A stretch of DNA of 28,921 bases from contig DATMNI010000050.1 in assembly GCA_035570275.1 (NCBI GenBank), forward strand, positions 1-28,921, given 5' to 3'. Of the stretch, positions 7,699 to 15,717 are shown piece after piece. Source of the DNA: DATMNI01 sp035570275. Its GTDB lineage: Bacteria; Acidobacteriota; Terriglobia; Bryobacterales; Bryobacteraceae. Each line of letters opens with the position of its first letter. Position 1 is the stretch's first letter. A program made the translations under genes and the position numbers. Below the pieces are notes generated by a model. The model made no database searches. It had not been told where the DNA came from and saw only the letters and a program-made list of their open reading frames with translations.

Positions 7699-8448
7699 AT
7701 GACGCGTATTCTTCTATATAGCGACGAACCCATCCTTGCCAAGGGCCTGGAATCGGTATTGCGCCAAGTGGAGGGTTTCGACCTTCTGCCAACGGCCGGC
7801 ACGTTGGCATGCCTTATGGAACAGATCAATCACAGTTCCCCGGACCTGGTCCTCATGGATCTGACTCCGGAGATTACCTTTGCCGTCCTCAGCGAAATGA
7901 AGCACGCGATGGCAAATTCGCGAATCGTGCTTTGGGTGAATTCAATTTCCACGGAACTCGCCTTTCAAGCGATGGGCCTCGGAGTTCGGGGAATCCTTCG
8001 GAAGACGCTGCCCACCGACCTCCAGGTCAAGTGCCTGCAAAAGGTTCAGGCTGGTGAGTTATGGTTTGAGAAAGCGCTGACGGACAGTTTTCTTTGCGCC
8101 CGCCGCGTAGCTCTAACCCAGCGCGAAGGGCAACTGGTAAGCCTGCTCTCGCAGGGCTTGAAGAACAAGGAGATCGCCACAACCCTCATGATTTCCGAGG
8201 GGACGGTCAAAGTTTATCTCTCCCGCCTGTTCCAGAAAGTGGGCGTGAAGGACCGCTTCGAGCTGGCCTTGTTCGGGCTGAAGAACCTCACCACCGGGCA
8301 ACTGCCGGTCGGGGAAAAGGGCCAGCGGGCCAACCCCAGCCTCATGCCTGGTCTGCGGTCGCTGGTTCTGGACCGGCCGTCGGAGCAGCGCGTGCAGGAA
8401 CCGGTTCGGTTCAGCACCCCGCTGCGCCCCTTGGCGTCGCGCTACTAG
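7699..8448 (+). CDS. NarL/FixJ-family (LuxR-type HTH) response regulator, orphan
   Basis: The 249-residue transcription factor has an N-terminal receiver and a LuxR-type DNA-binding domain. Receiver residues are the acidic pair D9-E10 (SDEP), phosphoacceptor D54 (DLVLMDLTPE) and the conserved Lys K102 (RKTLPTD). The helix-turn-helix spans about 138-195 (LTQREGQLVSLLSQGLKNKEIA then MISEGTVKVYLSRLF). The last ~50 residues are a Pro/Arg-rich tail beyond the usual family length (about 210). A weak AAGAGG site precedes the ATG. No histidine kinase is encoded nearby. It points away from the Tad operon and shares its upstream spacer with the PilZ gene, so regulation of the pilus cluster is plausible but unproven. 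Confidence 0.9.
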   Translation: MTRILLYSDEPILAKGLESVLRQVEGFDLLPTAGTLACLMEQINHSSPDLVLMDLTPEITFAVLSEMKHAMANSRIVLWVNSISTELAFQAMGLGVRGILRKTLPTDLQVKCLQKVQAGELWFEKALTDSFLCARRVALTQREGQLVSLLSQGLKNKEIATTLMISEGTVKVYLSRLFQKVGVKDRFELALFGLKNLTTGQLPVGEKGQRANPSLMPGLRSLVLDRPSEQRVQEPVRFSTPLRPLASRY

Positions 8449-8502
8449 CACCAGCACTGGATTCCGGGGCGGCCCATTCAAGCCGTCCAACCAAGAACTT
8501 AG

Positions 8503-8527
8503 GGGCAGCCAAACGGCTGCCCTTTTT
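8503..8527 (+). terminator. Rho-independent terminator after the response regulator
   Basis: GGGCAGCC (8503-8510), loop AAAC, GGCTGCCC (8515-8522) form a perfect 8-bp stem followed by TTTTT (8523-8527). It lies 55 bases after the response-regulator stop. Confidence 0.85.
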
Positions 8528-8543
8528 CAATTTAGATCAGGCT

Positions 8544-8752
8544 GTGGGGCAGGTTGTTAACCTGCGGCGGATTGGCAATCCGCCCGCCGGGAGTGGGCGC
8601 GCAGCCGAACTTCCACAAGCGACTTTCGAGAGTGCGGCGGATTGGCAATCCGCCTGGTCGAACCCTTGCAGCAACGCGGTCAACGCGGACTGGCTCGCTG
8701 CGCATCGCGCAGGCGGATTAACAATCCGCCGCAGGTTAACAACCTGCCCCAC
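8544..8752. repeat. REPIN-like element: 41-base inverted arms with internal palindromes
   Basis: The left arm (8544-8584) and right arm (8712-8752) are near-perfect reverse complements, differing in two bases. Each arm is built of two smaller palindromes: CAGGTT-GTT-AACCTG and GGCGGATTG/CAATCCGCC. A third copy of the second palindrome sits centrally at 8636-8654. The outer ends read GTGGGGCAG...CTGCCCCAC. The whole 209-base unit could fold into one long hairpin or three short ones. A shorter relative is at 22710-22781. No transposase is encoded in it or nearby. Hypothetical reading frames across it are by-products of the palindromes. Confidence 0.85.
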
Positions 8753-8782
8753 AAAGGCTCGTGCCCACCATTCGCAAAATTG

Positions 8783-8849
8783 GGGGCAGCCCCGCGGCTC
8801 AGTTTGCGCTTACCCGGTTGAACCGGTAGCCGAGCCAAAGGGCTGCCCC
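8783..8849 (-). terminator. Nested hairpin between convergent genes, probable terminator for the repeat-protein gene
   Basis: GGGGCAGCCC (8783-8792) pairs with GGGCTGCCCC (8840-8849). Inside, GGCTC pairs with GAGCC, and the apex holds CCGGTT/AACCGG. In the leftward direction the outer arm is followed by a modest AATTTT. It stands about 55 bases beyond the stop of the leftward gene. Its outer arms reuse the GGGCAGCC/GGCTGCCC word of the terminator at 8503. Confidence 0.55.
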
Positions 8850-8903
8850 ATTTCCGTTCGTTCGTTCCTTAGGTTTTTCCTGCTTTTAATTCGCTTATCA
8901 ACA

Positions 8904-11210
8904 CTACTGAATTTGAATTAAAACCGTATTGCTGTCCTGACCATTAATAGTGACGTTCAGGGTGGCGGTGGTGGCGGTGGGCGCGTCATCGCCCAGCCGG
9001 AACTGGACGGCGTCGATGCCAACCTGGCCGGGCGCCGCGAAAGCCTTATCGGCGGCGATAGCGGCGTTGCCCACCTGCACGGTAACGCTGTCCAGCAGCA
9101 GGTAGGGCGGCGATTGGGGAATGGCAAAGCCCTCCGGCCGGGGATGGTCGACCGGTCCCAGACCGGTACCGTAAACCGTGAGCAATTCCCCGTGCTGCGC
9201 CGGAGAATCGCCCGTAACCTGGGTACCGTCCTCGTGCAGTACAACGGCGAACGACTGTCCGTTGACGACCTGCGGGAACAGACCGGGGGCGTTGCGCACC
9301 ACCGAAAAGCCGGCTTGTACATTCGGCTGGCCCGGCGAAGCCACCGTCACGCTCTGCGGTCCCGGCGCCAGGTCATCGGGCAATTGAACGTTGATCTGAT
9401 TGGGCGACACGAAAAACAGCGGCAGAATCCTGTCTCCAGCCGCCACGGTTACCCCGCCTAGGGTTTGCGGCACGACGCCATCCGGGGCCACCATCACCGC
9501 AGTCGCCAGGTTGGCTCCAAAAATCGAAGCCACGGAGCCGGCAGCCACACCGGTCTGCGGGGTGATGCCGGCGCCGTTGGTCATACCGGTGGGCGCGATG
9601 TAGGGGATGGGATCGAGCAGCGCACGCACGCTGCGGGGAGCGCTCATGGCGACCATTCCCGAGGGGATGGTGCCGCTCAAATCGCCATCCCAGCGGCGGA
9701 AGTGGTACCCCGGCAAAGTGGTCAAACTCACGGCGACCGTGGTTTGAGTGTCGTAGAACCCGTCTTGCGAAGCCGGTTGAACGTTCCAGGACGCGCCGTT
9801 GGGCGGGTCCGATGCCGCCGAAAGACGGTTCATCACATGATAGGTTGCGCCGGCAGTTTGCGCGTCGGCGCCCATGGTCAATGTCAGATCGCCGACGCCA
9901 CGGCCGGCCCACCCGGTGAAATCGGCGCGCGATCCGTCGCCCTGAGGAACCGAGGCCGGCACGCTCAGGTGCACCGGCGTGCCCAAGGGCCGCACCACGT
10001 CACACGGCGTGGCGCAGGCGGCGCCGTCCACACTCACGCTCAAGCCGGAAAGCGAGCTGGTCACGGTCAGCTTCCCGAGTTGATTGTAGATGGCGGTCAA
10101 CACTACACCACCGGTGTCCGCATCGGGCGGAACGGTGAAATCCTGCACGGCGGGGGCGCCGTTCGACCAGGAACCGAAGGCCCAGATCCGCCCCTGGGCG
10201 TCGGTCTGTTGCGCCGGGGCCTCCAGGTGGTGGACTTCGTTGACGCCCCAATTCATGTTGTAAGGTTGCAGCAAGTTGCCGCGGCCGTCGATTTTGAGCG
10301 TCAACCCGGCGGGCGAGGTTCGCAGCGAAACCAAAGCGGCGGGAACATAGGTGGCCGTCAATGTGGCCGGCCCGCTCTGTCCTGCAGCCGTGTAGGCATG
10401 GTTGGCCACCCCGCCATCGCTCCAGGATGAGAATGCCCACCATTTTCCCTGGGCGTCCTGCTGCGGCGAAACCGGACCGACGCTGTGCACCGTGCCATAT
10501 CCCCAATCCACCGAATTGGGCGTCGGCACCTGGATCCGGTCAGCCAGCACCAGAAGGTTTGGCGGCACCGTCGCCAGATTGACCCTGAGAGCAGGCTGGA
10601 ATCTGGGATAGACCTCCGTGGCAACACTTAGGGTGACGATGTCCTGAAAGCCAGTGATCACTTGTCCCGGCCCAGGTTGCCAGCCGACGAAGACCCATCC
10701 GGGATTAGGGATGGCTTGCAGCGTCGCCGTGCCACCGGCCGCCACGAACACGTCCGTGGTCGAGTTGACTGGCGCGCCGTTTACGTAGACGATTCCGGGA
10801 CTCTGACAAGAGGTTGGATCCGGGCAATTGAAGAACACAACGCTCAATGCATACTCGACGCCGAAGAGCGCTTGAAAGTCGCCGATGGAAGGGTCGGCGG
10901 TGACGGCAATAGGATTAGTCGGCAAGACCTGGCCGCCGAAACTCCAACCTTGAAAGGTCAGCCGGGTTTTGGTCAGAGGGGAATTTTGAATCGTACTGTC
11001 GACCCACAGAATGTGCTTGCTGCCGGCGGGCCACACGGCGGCGGCGGCGTGATTATAGGTCTGCCCATCCACTTTGAAATAGGCTCCGTCCGGAACCGGG
11101 GTGACGTGCGTAACCGAACCTTGGTTTTGCGCGCGCGAAACGGGAACGACCGCAACCTGGATGGCGATCGCTGAAAGAATGGTTACGAATTTTGAGAATG
11201 ATTTTGTCAT
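8904..11210 (-). CDS. Large exported InlB-like repeat protein with TIGR03437-type C-terminal domain
   Basis: The predicted protein has 768 residues. A signal peptide covers residues 1-28 (FVTILSAIAIQVAVVPVSRAQ). Residues about 30-535 hold about six repeated beta-modules centred on [W/F]xFxxW motifs: TFQGWSFGG (85), WVFVGWQPG (172), WAFSSWSDGG (258), WAFGSWSNG (343), ADFTGWAGRG (429) and YHFRRWDGDLSG (502). These resemble divergent InlB B-repeats. Residues about 540-768 match the Solibacter-type C-terminal domain (GSVASIFGANLA, LPLFFVSPNQINVQLP, GELLTVYGTGLGPVD). The ATG at 11210 is preferred because it starts the signal peptide; the upstream extension to 11357 runs through the 17-bp repeats. 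It is probably surface-exposed or secreted with an adhesive or structural role, but substrate is unknown. Confidence 0.85.
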   Translation of the reverse strand: MTKSFSKFVTILSAIAIQVAVVPVSRAQNQGSVTHVTPVPDGAYFKVDGQTYNHAAAAVWPAGSKHILWVDSTIQNSPLTKTRLTFQGWSFGGQVLPTNPIAVTADPSIGDFQALFGVEYALSVVFFNCPDPTSCQSPGIVYVNGAPVNSTTDVFVAAGGTATLQAIPNPGWVFVGWQPGPGQVITGFQDIVTLSVATEVYPRFQPALRVNLATVPPNLLVLADRIQVPTPNSVDWGYGTVHSVGPVSPQQDAQGKWWAFSSWSDGGVANHAYTAAGQSGPATLTATYVPAALVSLRTSPAGLTLKIDGRGNLLQPYNMNWGVNEVHHLEAPAQQTDAQGRIWAFGSWSNGAPAVQDFTVPPDADTGGVVLTAIYNQLGKLTVTSSLSGLSVSVDGAACATPCDVVRPLGTPVHLSVPASVPQGDGSRADFTGWAGRGVGDLTLTMGADAQTAGATYHVMNRLSAASDPPNGASWNVQPASQDGFYDTQTTVAVSLTTLPGYHFRRWDGDLSGTIPSGMVAMSAPRSVRALLDPIPYIAPTGMTNGAGITPQTGVAAGSVASIFGANLATAVMVAPDGVVPQTLGGVTVAAGDRILPLFFVSPNQINVQLPDDLAPGPQSVTVASPGQPNVQAGFSVVRNAPGLFPQVVNGQSFAVVLHEDGTQVTGDSPAQHGELLTVYGTGLGPVDHPRPEGFAIPQSPPYLLLDSVTVQVGNAAIAADKAFAAPGQVGIDAVQFRLGDDAPTATTATLNVTINGQDSNTVLIQIQ

Positions 11211-11240
11211 GGCAGCATGTCCGAGGCCAGCTTTAATACA

Positions 11241-11295
11241 CAGTTGACTTTCACTCACAGTTGACTTTTGTACACAGTTGACTTTTATACAGTTG
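11241..11295. repeat. 17-bp direct-repeat array in the divergent promoter spacer
   Basis: CAGTTGACTTT occurs at 11241, 11258 and 11275, exactly 17 bases apart, and a partial fourth CAGTTG at 11290. The array lies 30-85 bases upstream of the leftward exported-protein gene and about 160-210 upstream of the rightward one. The regular phasing suggests a repressor or activator array, though the period is not a whole number of helical turns. Confidence 0.75.
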
Positions 11296-11399
11296 CTCGC
11301 AAAAAGGCAGCCCTTCCCCGACGCGTGAAGTATATGTGCCGGCCCGCGGAAATGCACGACTAACTTTGGTAATGCGGGTTTTATTAGCCATTTCGATCA

Positions 11400-11428
11400 T
11401 TGATTCCGGCGTTCCAGGGGCATTTAAT
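11400..11428 (+). promoter_or_regulatory. Sigma70-like promoter of the beta-propeller gene
   Basis: TTGATT (11400-11405), a 17-base spacer and TTTAAT (11423-11428) match the consensus well. The predicted transcription start is near 11435, giving a leader of about 17 bases to the ATG at 11452. Confidence 0.6.
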
Positions 11429-11451
11429 CGTTACGTCTGAAGACCCATACT

Positions 11452-14400
11452 ATGCGCACCAACGGAACTCTTTTCTCGATTGCGCTCGCGGCTCTTATGA
11501 GCACCGCGGCGCCCTGCATGGCAGCTACCTTCGGGACCGTGGTTCCGATCGGCGGCCAAGCCTCCGATATTGCCCTCGATGAATCGAGAGGCCTGCTGTA
11601 CATCGCCAACTTCACGGCTAACCGGATTGAGGTCATGTCGACCGGCGACTACGCAATCCACACTTCGATGAACGTGGCCTCACAACCGGGCGCCCTTTCG
11701 ATTTCGCCCGACTCGAAGTTCCTGCTGGTAGCGCACTACGGCAACGTCACACCGTCGGACTCAAGCAAGAATGCCGTGACGCTCATCGGCCTGGGCGACA
11801 ACACGCGGCAAACCTTCTCCACGGGCGACACGCCGCTGGCGCTGGCCTTCATGGCCGATAACACCGCCCTGATCGTGACCACCACCAGCCTGATGCAGTT
11901 CGACCCCATCTCCGGCGCGATGACCGTCATCGACACTTTCGCCAACCTGGGCAAGCAACTGCCGGTGACCCTGAACACATTTCCCTCGCAGGTGATCCTG
12001 GCGGCGCTCTCGACTAATGCCGACCGCACCATTGCCTACGGAATTGCCGACAACGGCACCACGCAGGCGTTTTATCGCTTCGATCTGCGCAAGGGTCAGA
12101 TCTACGCCATCGGCATTGTGGCAGCACCGAAACCGCTGCCGCGCGTGAGCGTAGCCGCGGACGGCTCGTGGGCGATCGTCGGCCAATACAAGCTCGATCC
12201 GCAGGCTTTCAACCTGGCCCAATTCCCCAATTCGATCGCTTCCACCAACATCGGCGGCGTAGCGGTGGATTCGAAAAACAACATCATTTACTCGCAGATT
12301 CTCACCGGCAGCGCAACACCAGCGCCAGTTACCGGACCGGCCGGAGCTACCGGACCGGCGGGGGCTACCGGAGCGCCGGCAGTGCCCGCAGCGCCCGCGG
12401 TGCCCCTCGGCCCGCCGACGCTGAACATCCTGGACGCCGACAACCTGTTCGTGAAGGAGAGCCTGCTGATGCCGGAAAACATCACCGGCAGATCCATATT
12501 GACGGCGGCGGCCGACGTACTCTACACGGTGTCCGACAGCGGAGTGATGGTGTTCCCGGTCGGCAAACTGAACCAGCAGCATCGCCTGGCGGCCGCGCAG
12601 AGCAGCATGGTGGCGCGCGGCAGTTTCTGCAATCGCAACGTGATCCTGCAGACCCTCACCATCAGCGATCCGGGCGGCAATCACACCGATTTCGTAATCT
12701 CGGCCAACACCAGCGGCGTCACCGTCTCACCGTCGTCCGGCATCACGCCGGCCACCGTGCAGGTGCGCGTGGACCCGACCATGTTCCAGAACCAGAACGG
12801 CACGGTGACGGCGCAACTGACCATGGCCTCCGCTACCGCCGTGAATCTTCCATTGCCGGTCCGTCTGCTGATCAACAATCGCAACCCGGATCAACGGGGC
12901 ACGTTCGTGGATATTCCAGGCAACCTTACCGACATCCTGGCGGATCCGGTGCGCAACCGGTTCTATGTAGTGCAGCAGGATCGCGACCAGGTGCTGGTGT
13001 TCGACAGCACCACTTACACGCAGGTGGCGGCCCTGAAGACTTCGGCGACGCCCACCCAGATGGCATTCAGCTTCGACCGGAAATACCTCATCGTGGGCCA
13101 TGACAACTCGCAGTTCGCGTACGTTTACGATCTGGACACCTTGCAAGCGCAGATTCCCATTCAGTTCCCGCCGGGACACTATCCGAGATCGATCGCGGAG
13201 TCCGGCAAATCGATCCTGGCGCTGGTGCGCAACGTTGCCACGGGCGGCGCTGGCGTGATCGATCGCATCGACCTGGCGGCGCGCCGGGCGGTGCAGTTGC
13301 CGAGCCTGGGAATCTATACCAACAGCGTGAATCCCGCTGGCGTGCTGGCTCCGGCCCCGAACGGCGGCACCATTCTGGCGGCCAGCCCCGACGGCAATGT
13401 GATGTTGTATGATGCCAACGCCGACACCTTCACCGTGTCCAGGCAGGATGTCAAGACACTGGGCGGCGCGTATGCGGCTTCGAGTTACAACACTTATGTA
13501 GTCGGCAGTAACTTGCTGAACTCTTCCCTGGTACCCCAGAGTACGCTGGAAACGTCCTCCGGCGCGCCTTCGGGATTTGCTTTCGTGGATCAGAGCGGCT
13601 TCCGGACGACGGCTTCGGCCGTATCCACTCCGGGGGTGATCGAACGCTTCGACGCCAGCCAGAGCACCAGCACCGGAAAGCCCACGCGCCTGGTGGAAGC
13701 GCCGCTGGTTCCATCGGGCATCATGTCATTCATGCGGACGCTGGCGCCCACTAACGACCGCAGCGCGGTGATCGCACTGACCGTTTCCGGCTTTACGGTT
13801 CTGCCGTGGAACTATGACGCGGCAGTGGCGCCTCCCCAGATCACTTCGGTGGTGAATGCGGCCGATGGCAAGCTGCCGGTTGCGCCCGGCGGGCTGATCA
13901 GTATTTATGGCCAGCAGATGAGCCCGGTCAACATGGCGACGCAGGAACTTCCGTTGCCGACGGCTCTCAACGAGTCGTGCCTCACAGTCAACGGCGTGGC
14001 GGTTCCGCTGCTGTTCGTTTCGAGCCAGCAGATGAACGGCCAGCTTCCGATTAACGTGGACGGCAACGCCACCATGACACTACGCACCCCGGGCGGCATC
14101 AGCGACAACTTCAATTTCACGATTCTGCAGGCGGCGCCCTCCATCTTCCGCAGCGGCAGCGCGGGGCCGGACACGGGCCTGGCGACGGTCACCCGCGCCG
14201 ACAACGGCGAACTGGTCACGCCCACCAACCCGATCCACCCGAACGACACCATCGTCATTTGGGCAACTGGTTTGGGCCGCACCTCGCCGCCGATCGATTC
14301 CGGCATGCCGGCGCCTTCGGACCCGCTTCCGAGCGCCGTAATCGTGCCGGTGGTGAGCCTGGGCGGAACCGCCCTCAACGTTACTTACGCCGGCCTGGTA

Positions 14401-14529
14401 CCCGGGTCGGTTGGGCTTTACCAGATTAATGCGACGGTGCCCGCCAAGGTGCCGAACGGGTTGGAGATTCCCCTGGTCGTAAACCAGGGAGGCAGTTCCA
14501 CCACGCTGAACATGCGGGTGGTCAATTAG
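11452..14529 (+). CDS. Exported beta-propeller protein with collagen-like insert and TIGR03437-type C-terminal domain
   Basis: The predicted protein has 1025 residues. A signal peptide covers about 1-24 (LFSIALAALMSTAAPCMA). Residues about 25-390 show YVTN/NHL-like beta-propeller repeats (SDIALDESRGLLYIANFTANRIEVMS, PGALSISPDSKFLLVAHYG). They are interrupted at about 293-320 by a collagen-like Gly-x-y run (TGPAGATGPAGATGAP) and an Ala/Pro linker. An Ig/BACON-like module follows at about 390-480. A second propeller spans about 490-785 (LTDILADPVRNRFYVVQQDRDQVLVFD). The TIGR03437-type domain is at about 790-1025 (GGLISIYGQQMSP, VPLLFVSSQQMNGQLP, IVIWATGLGRTSP). It is divergently paired with the other exported gene and followed 35 bases later by a beta-barrel gene. 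Function is unknown; extracellular binding or scaffolding is likely. Confidence 0.87.
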   Translation: MRTNGTLFSIALAALMSTAAPCMAATFGTVVPIGGQASDIALDESRGLLYIANFTANRIEVMSTGDYAIHTSMNVASQPGALSISPDSKFLLVAHYGNVTPSDSSKNAVTLIGLGDNTRQTFSTGDTPLALAFMADNTALIVTTTSLMQFDPISGAMTVIDTFANLGKQLPVTLNTFPSQVILAALSTNADRTIAYGIADNGTTQAFYRFDLRKGQIYAIGIVAAPKPLPRVSVAADGSWAIVGQYKLDPQAFNLAQFPNSIASTNIGGVAVDSKNNIIYSQILTGSATPAPVTGPAGATGPAGATGAPAVPAAPAVPLGPPTLNILDADNLFVKESLLMPENITGRSILTAAADVLYTVSDSGVMVFPVGKLNQQHRLAAAQSSMVARGSFCNRNVILQTLTISDPGGNHTDFVISANTSGVTVSPSSGITPATVQVRVDPTMFQNQNGTVTAQLTMASATAVNLPLPVRLLINNRNPDQRGTFVDIPGNLTDILADPVRNRFYVVQQDRDQVLVFDSTTYTQVAALKTSATPTQMAFSFDRKYLIVGHDNSQFAYVYDLDTLQAQIPIQFPPGHYPRSIAESGKSILALVRNVATGGAGVIDRIDLAARRAVQLPSLGIYTNSVNPAGVLAPAPNGGTILAASPDGNVMLYDANADTFTVSRQDVKTLGGAYAASSYNTYVVGSNLLNSSLVPQSTLETSSGAPSGFAFVDQSGFRTTASAVSTPGVIERFDASQSTSTGKPTRLVEAPLVPSGIMSFMRTLAPTNDRSAVIALTVSGFTVLPWNYDAAVAPPQITSVVNAADGKLPVAPGGLISIYGQQMSPVNMATQELPLPTALNESCLTVNGVAVPLLFVSSQQMNGQLPINVDGNATMTLRTPGGISDNFNFTILQAAPSIFRSGSAGPDTGLATVTRADNGELVTPTNPIHPNDTIVIWATGLGRTSPPIDSGMPAPSDPLPSAVIVPVVSLGGTALNVTYAGLVPGSVGLYQINATVPAKVPNGLEIPLVVNQGGSSTTLNMRVVN

Positions 14530-14564
14530 GCCCGCGCCAGGGTCGGATACGCAGAGGAGATTTC

Positions 14565-15206
14565 ATGATGAAAACGCTTAGACTATCGATTCTGGCTTTA
14601 ACCGCCGCGGCGGCCACAAGCTTCGGCCAACAGTGGGAGTTCGGGGGAATGGGCGGTGTCGGCTTTCTGAACACCGTCGCGGTGAGCGGCACGGCAGGGT
14701 CAGCCACGGCCGGCTTTCAGCCAGGCGCCACATTCGGCGGCTACGTCGGATACAACTCTTACAAGCATATCGGCGGCGAACTGCACTACGAATACATGCA
14801 GAGCAACCTGAAGCTCTCGAGCGGCGGCTCGGACGCCTCGTTCTCGGGAATGTCCCACGCGGTGCACTACGACGTAACGTTCCACACCAGCGCCAGCGAA
14901 ACCAGGACGCAGTTCTTTGCGGCCGTTGGCGGCGGCCTGAAGGTGTTCCGCGGCACCGGGACCGAGGCGGCCTACCAGCCGCTGAGCCAATTCGGATACT
15001 TCACCAAGGCCCAGGCGCTAAAACCGATGGCCACCGTGGCCATCGGCGCCAAGCTCTTGCTTTCCAAGAGGGTGTTCCTGCGCGCCGAAATCCGCGATTA
15101 TGTCACGGCATTTCCCAAGGAGCTGATCACGCCGGCTCCCGGCACGAAATACGGAACGCTGCTGCACGATCTGGTGCCGATGCTGGGAATTGGCATGGAT
15201 ATGTAA
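14565..15206 (+). CDS. Small outer-membrane beta-barrel protein
   Basis: This 213-residue protein has a signal peptide (about 1-21, LRLSILALTAAAATSFGQQ). The rest alternates short hydrophobic and polar stretches with Gly/aromatic turns (WEFGGMGGVGFLN, FGGYVGYNSYKHIGGELHYEYM, FFAAVGGGLKVFRG, VFLRAEIRDYVTAFP), as in 8-stranded OmpA/OprF-type barrels. GAGGAG lies 5 bases ahead of the tandem ATGATG start; either ATG may be used. It follows the beta-propeller gene after 35 bases and ends before a strong terminator, so the two are probably co-transcribed and may act together at the outer membrane. The exact family is not identifiable by eye. Confidence 0.8.
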   Translation: MMKTLRLSILALTAAAATSFGQQWEFGGMGGVGFLNTVAVSGTAGSATAGFQPGATFGGYVGYNSYKHIGGELHYEYMQSNLKLSSGGSDASFSGMSHAVHYDVTFHTSASETRTQFFAAVGGGLKVFRGTGTEAAYQPLSQFGYFTKAQALKPMATVAIGAKLLLSKRVFLRAEIRDYVTAFPKELITPAPGTKYGTLLHDLVPMLGIGMDM

Positions 15207-15239
15207 AGTCGCACGCGTTTCGAGTCTCTTCCTCCGTTT

Positions 15240-15280
15240 CGGCCGTGGCGCTCAGTTGCGCCACGGCCGTTTTTTTTTTT
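15240..15280 (+). terminator. Strong Rho-independent terminator
   Basis: CGGCCGTGGCGC (15240-15251) and GCGCCACGGCCG (15258-15269) form a perfect 12-bp stem around a TCAGTT loop. Eleven T residues (15270-15280) follow. It closes the beta-propeller/beta-barrel transcription unit. Confidence 0.95.
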
Positions 15281-15289
15281 GTGCCGAGC

Positions 15290-15700
15290 ATGTTCGACAA
15301 CTGATTCTCAACCGTCATACCCGGCCGAAGGCGTGCCGCCACCCGGACACGGTTCATGTGGCCGGCGAGAGACAGATAAGCTTGCAGCGGCAGCCCATCG
15401 ATCGTTCGGTCCGCTGCAAATCCGGAAGCCAGCACGCCGATCACCTGGCACGGTTCGTGATTCAACGAAATAGTGTTGCCGCCCAGCGCGGGGTTGCCCC
15501 TGAAACGGCCGCGCCATAGATTTTCGCCAATGACCACGACCCGGGCGGCGCCGGCCTGGTGATCCGGATTTGAAAAAGTGCGGCCCATGACGACGCCTGC
15601 GCCGAACAATGGGAAGTAGTCCGCGGACACGCGCCCGGTCTCCAGTGCCTGTGGGAGCTGACCCTCGGTCAGATTCACGCCGCGTCCGGCGGTGTCACAG
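15290..15700 (-). pseudogene. Relic of an acidobacterial MacB/FtsX-type duplicated permease
   Basis: A leftward reading frame of about 135 codons matches part of the periplasmic MacB_PCD domain of ABC-type 'duplicated orphan permeases'. Recognisable segments are RVSADYFPLFGAGVVMGRTF, GAARVVVIGENLWRGRF, NTISLNHEPCQVIGVLASGF and VRVAARLRPGMTVENQL. The N-terminal membrane segment, all later membrane helices and the second permease half are missing. The frame has no proper start and its 3' end runs through the poly-T terminator of the neighbouring gene. Full-length members are about 800 residues, so this is a decayed fragment. Confidence 0.75.
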
Positions 15701-15717
15701 GCCGCCTGGCGCGGATT

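Noticed and set aside
7454..7702. 82-codon plus-strand frame overlapping the response-regulator start by ATGA
   Set aside because: It has no ribosome-binding site, resembles no family, and the better promoter (7568-7596) lies inside it, so its start would not be on the transcript.
8537..8752. 71-codon minus-strand frame in the repeat region
   Set aside because: It is entirely a translation of the inverted-repeat element; such products arise wherever this palindrome type occurs.
11211..11357. 49-codon N-terminal extension of the InlB-like protein
   Set aside because: It translates the 17-bp repeats and precedes a good signal peptide that begins at 11210.
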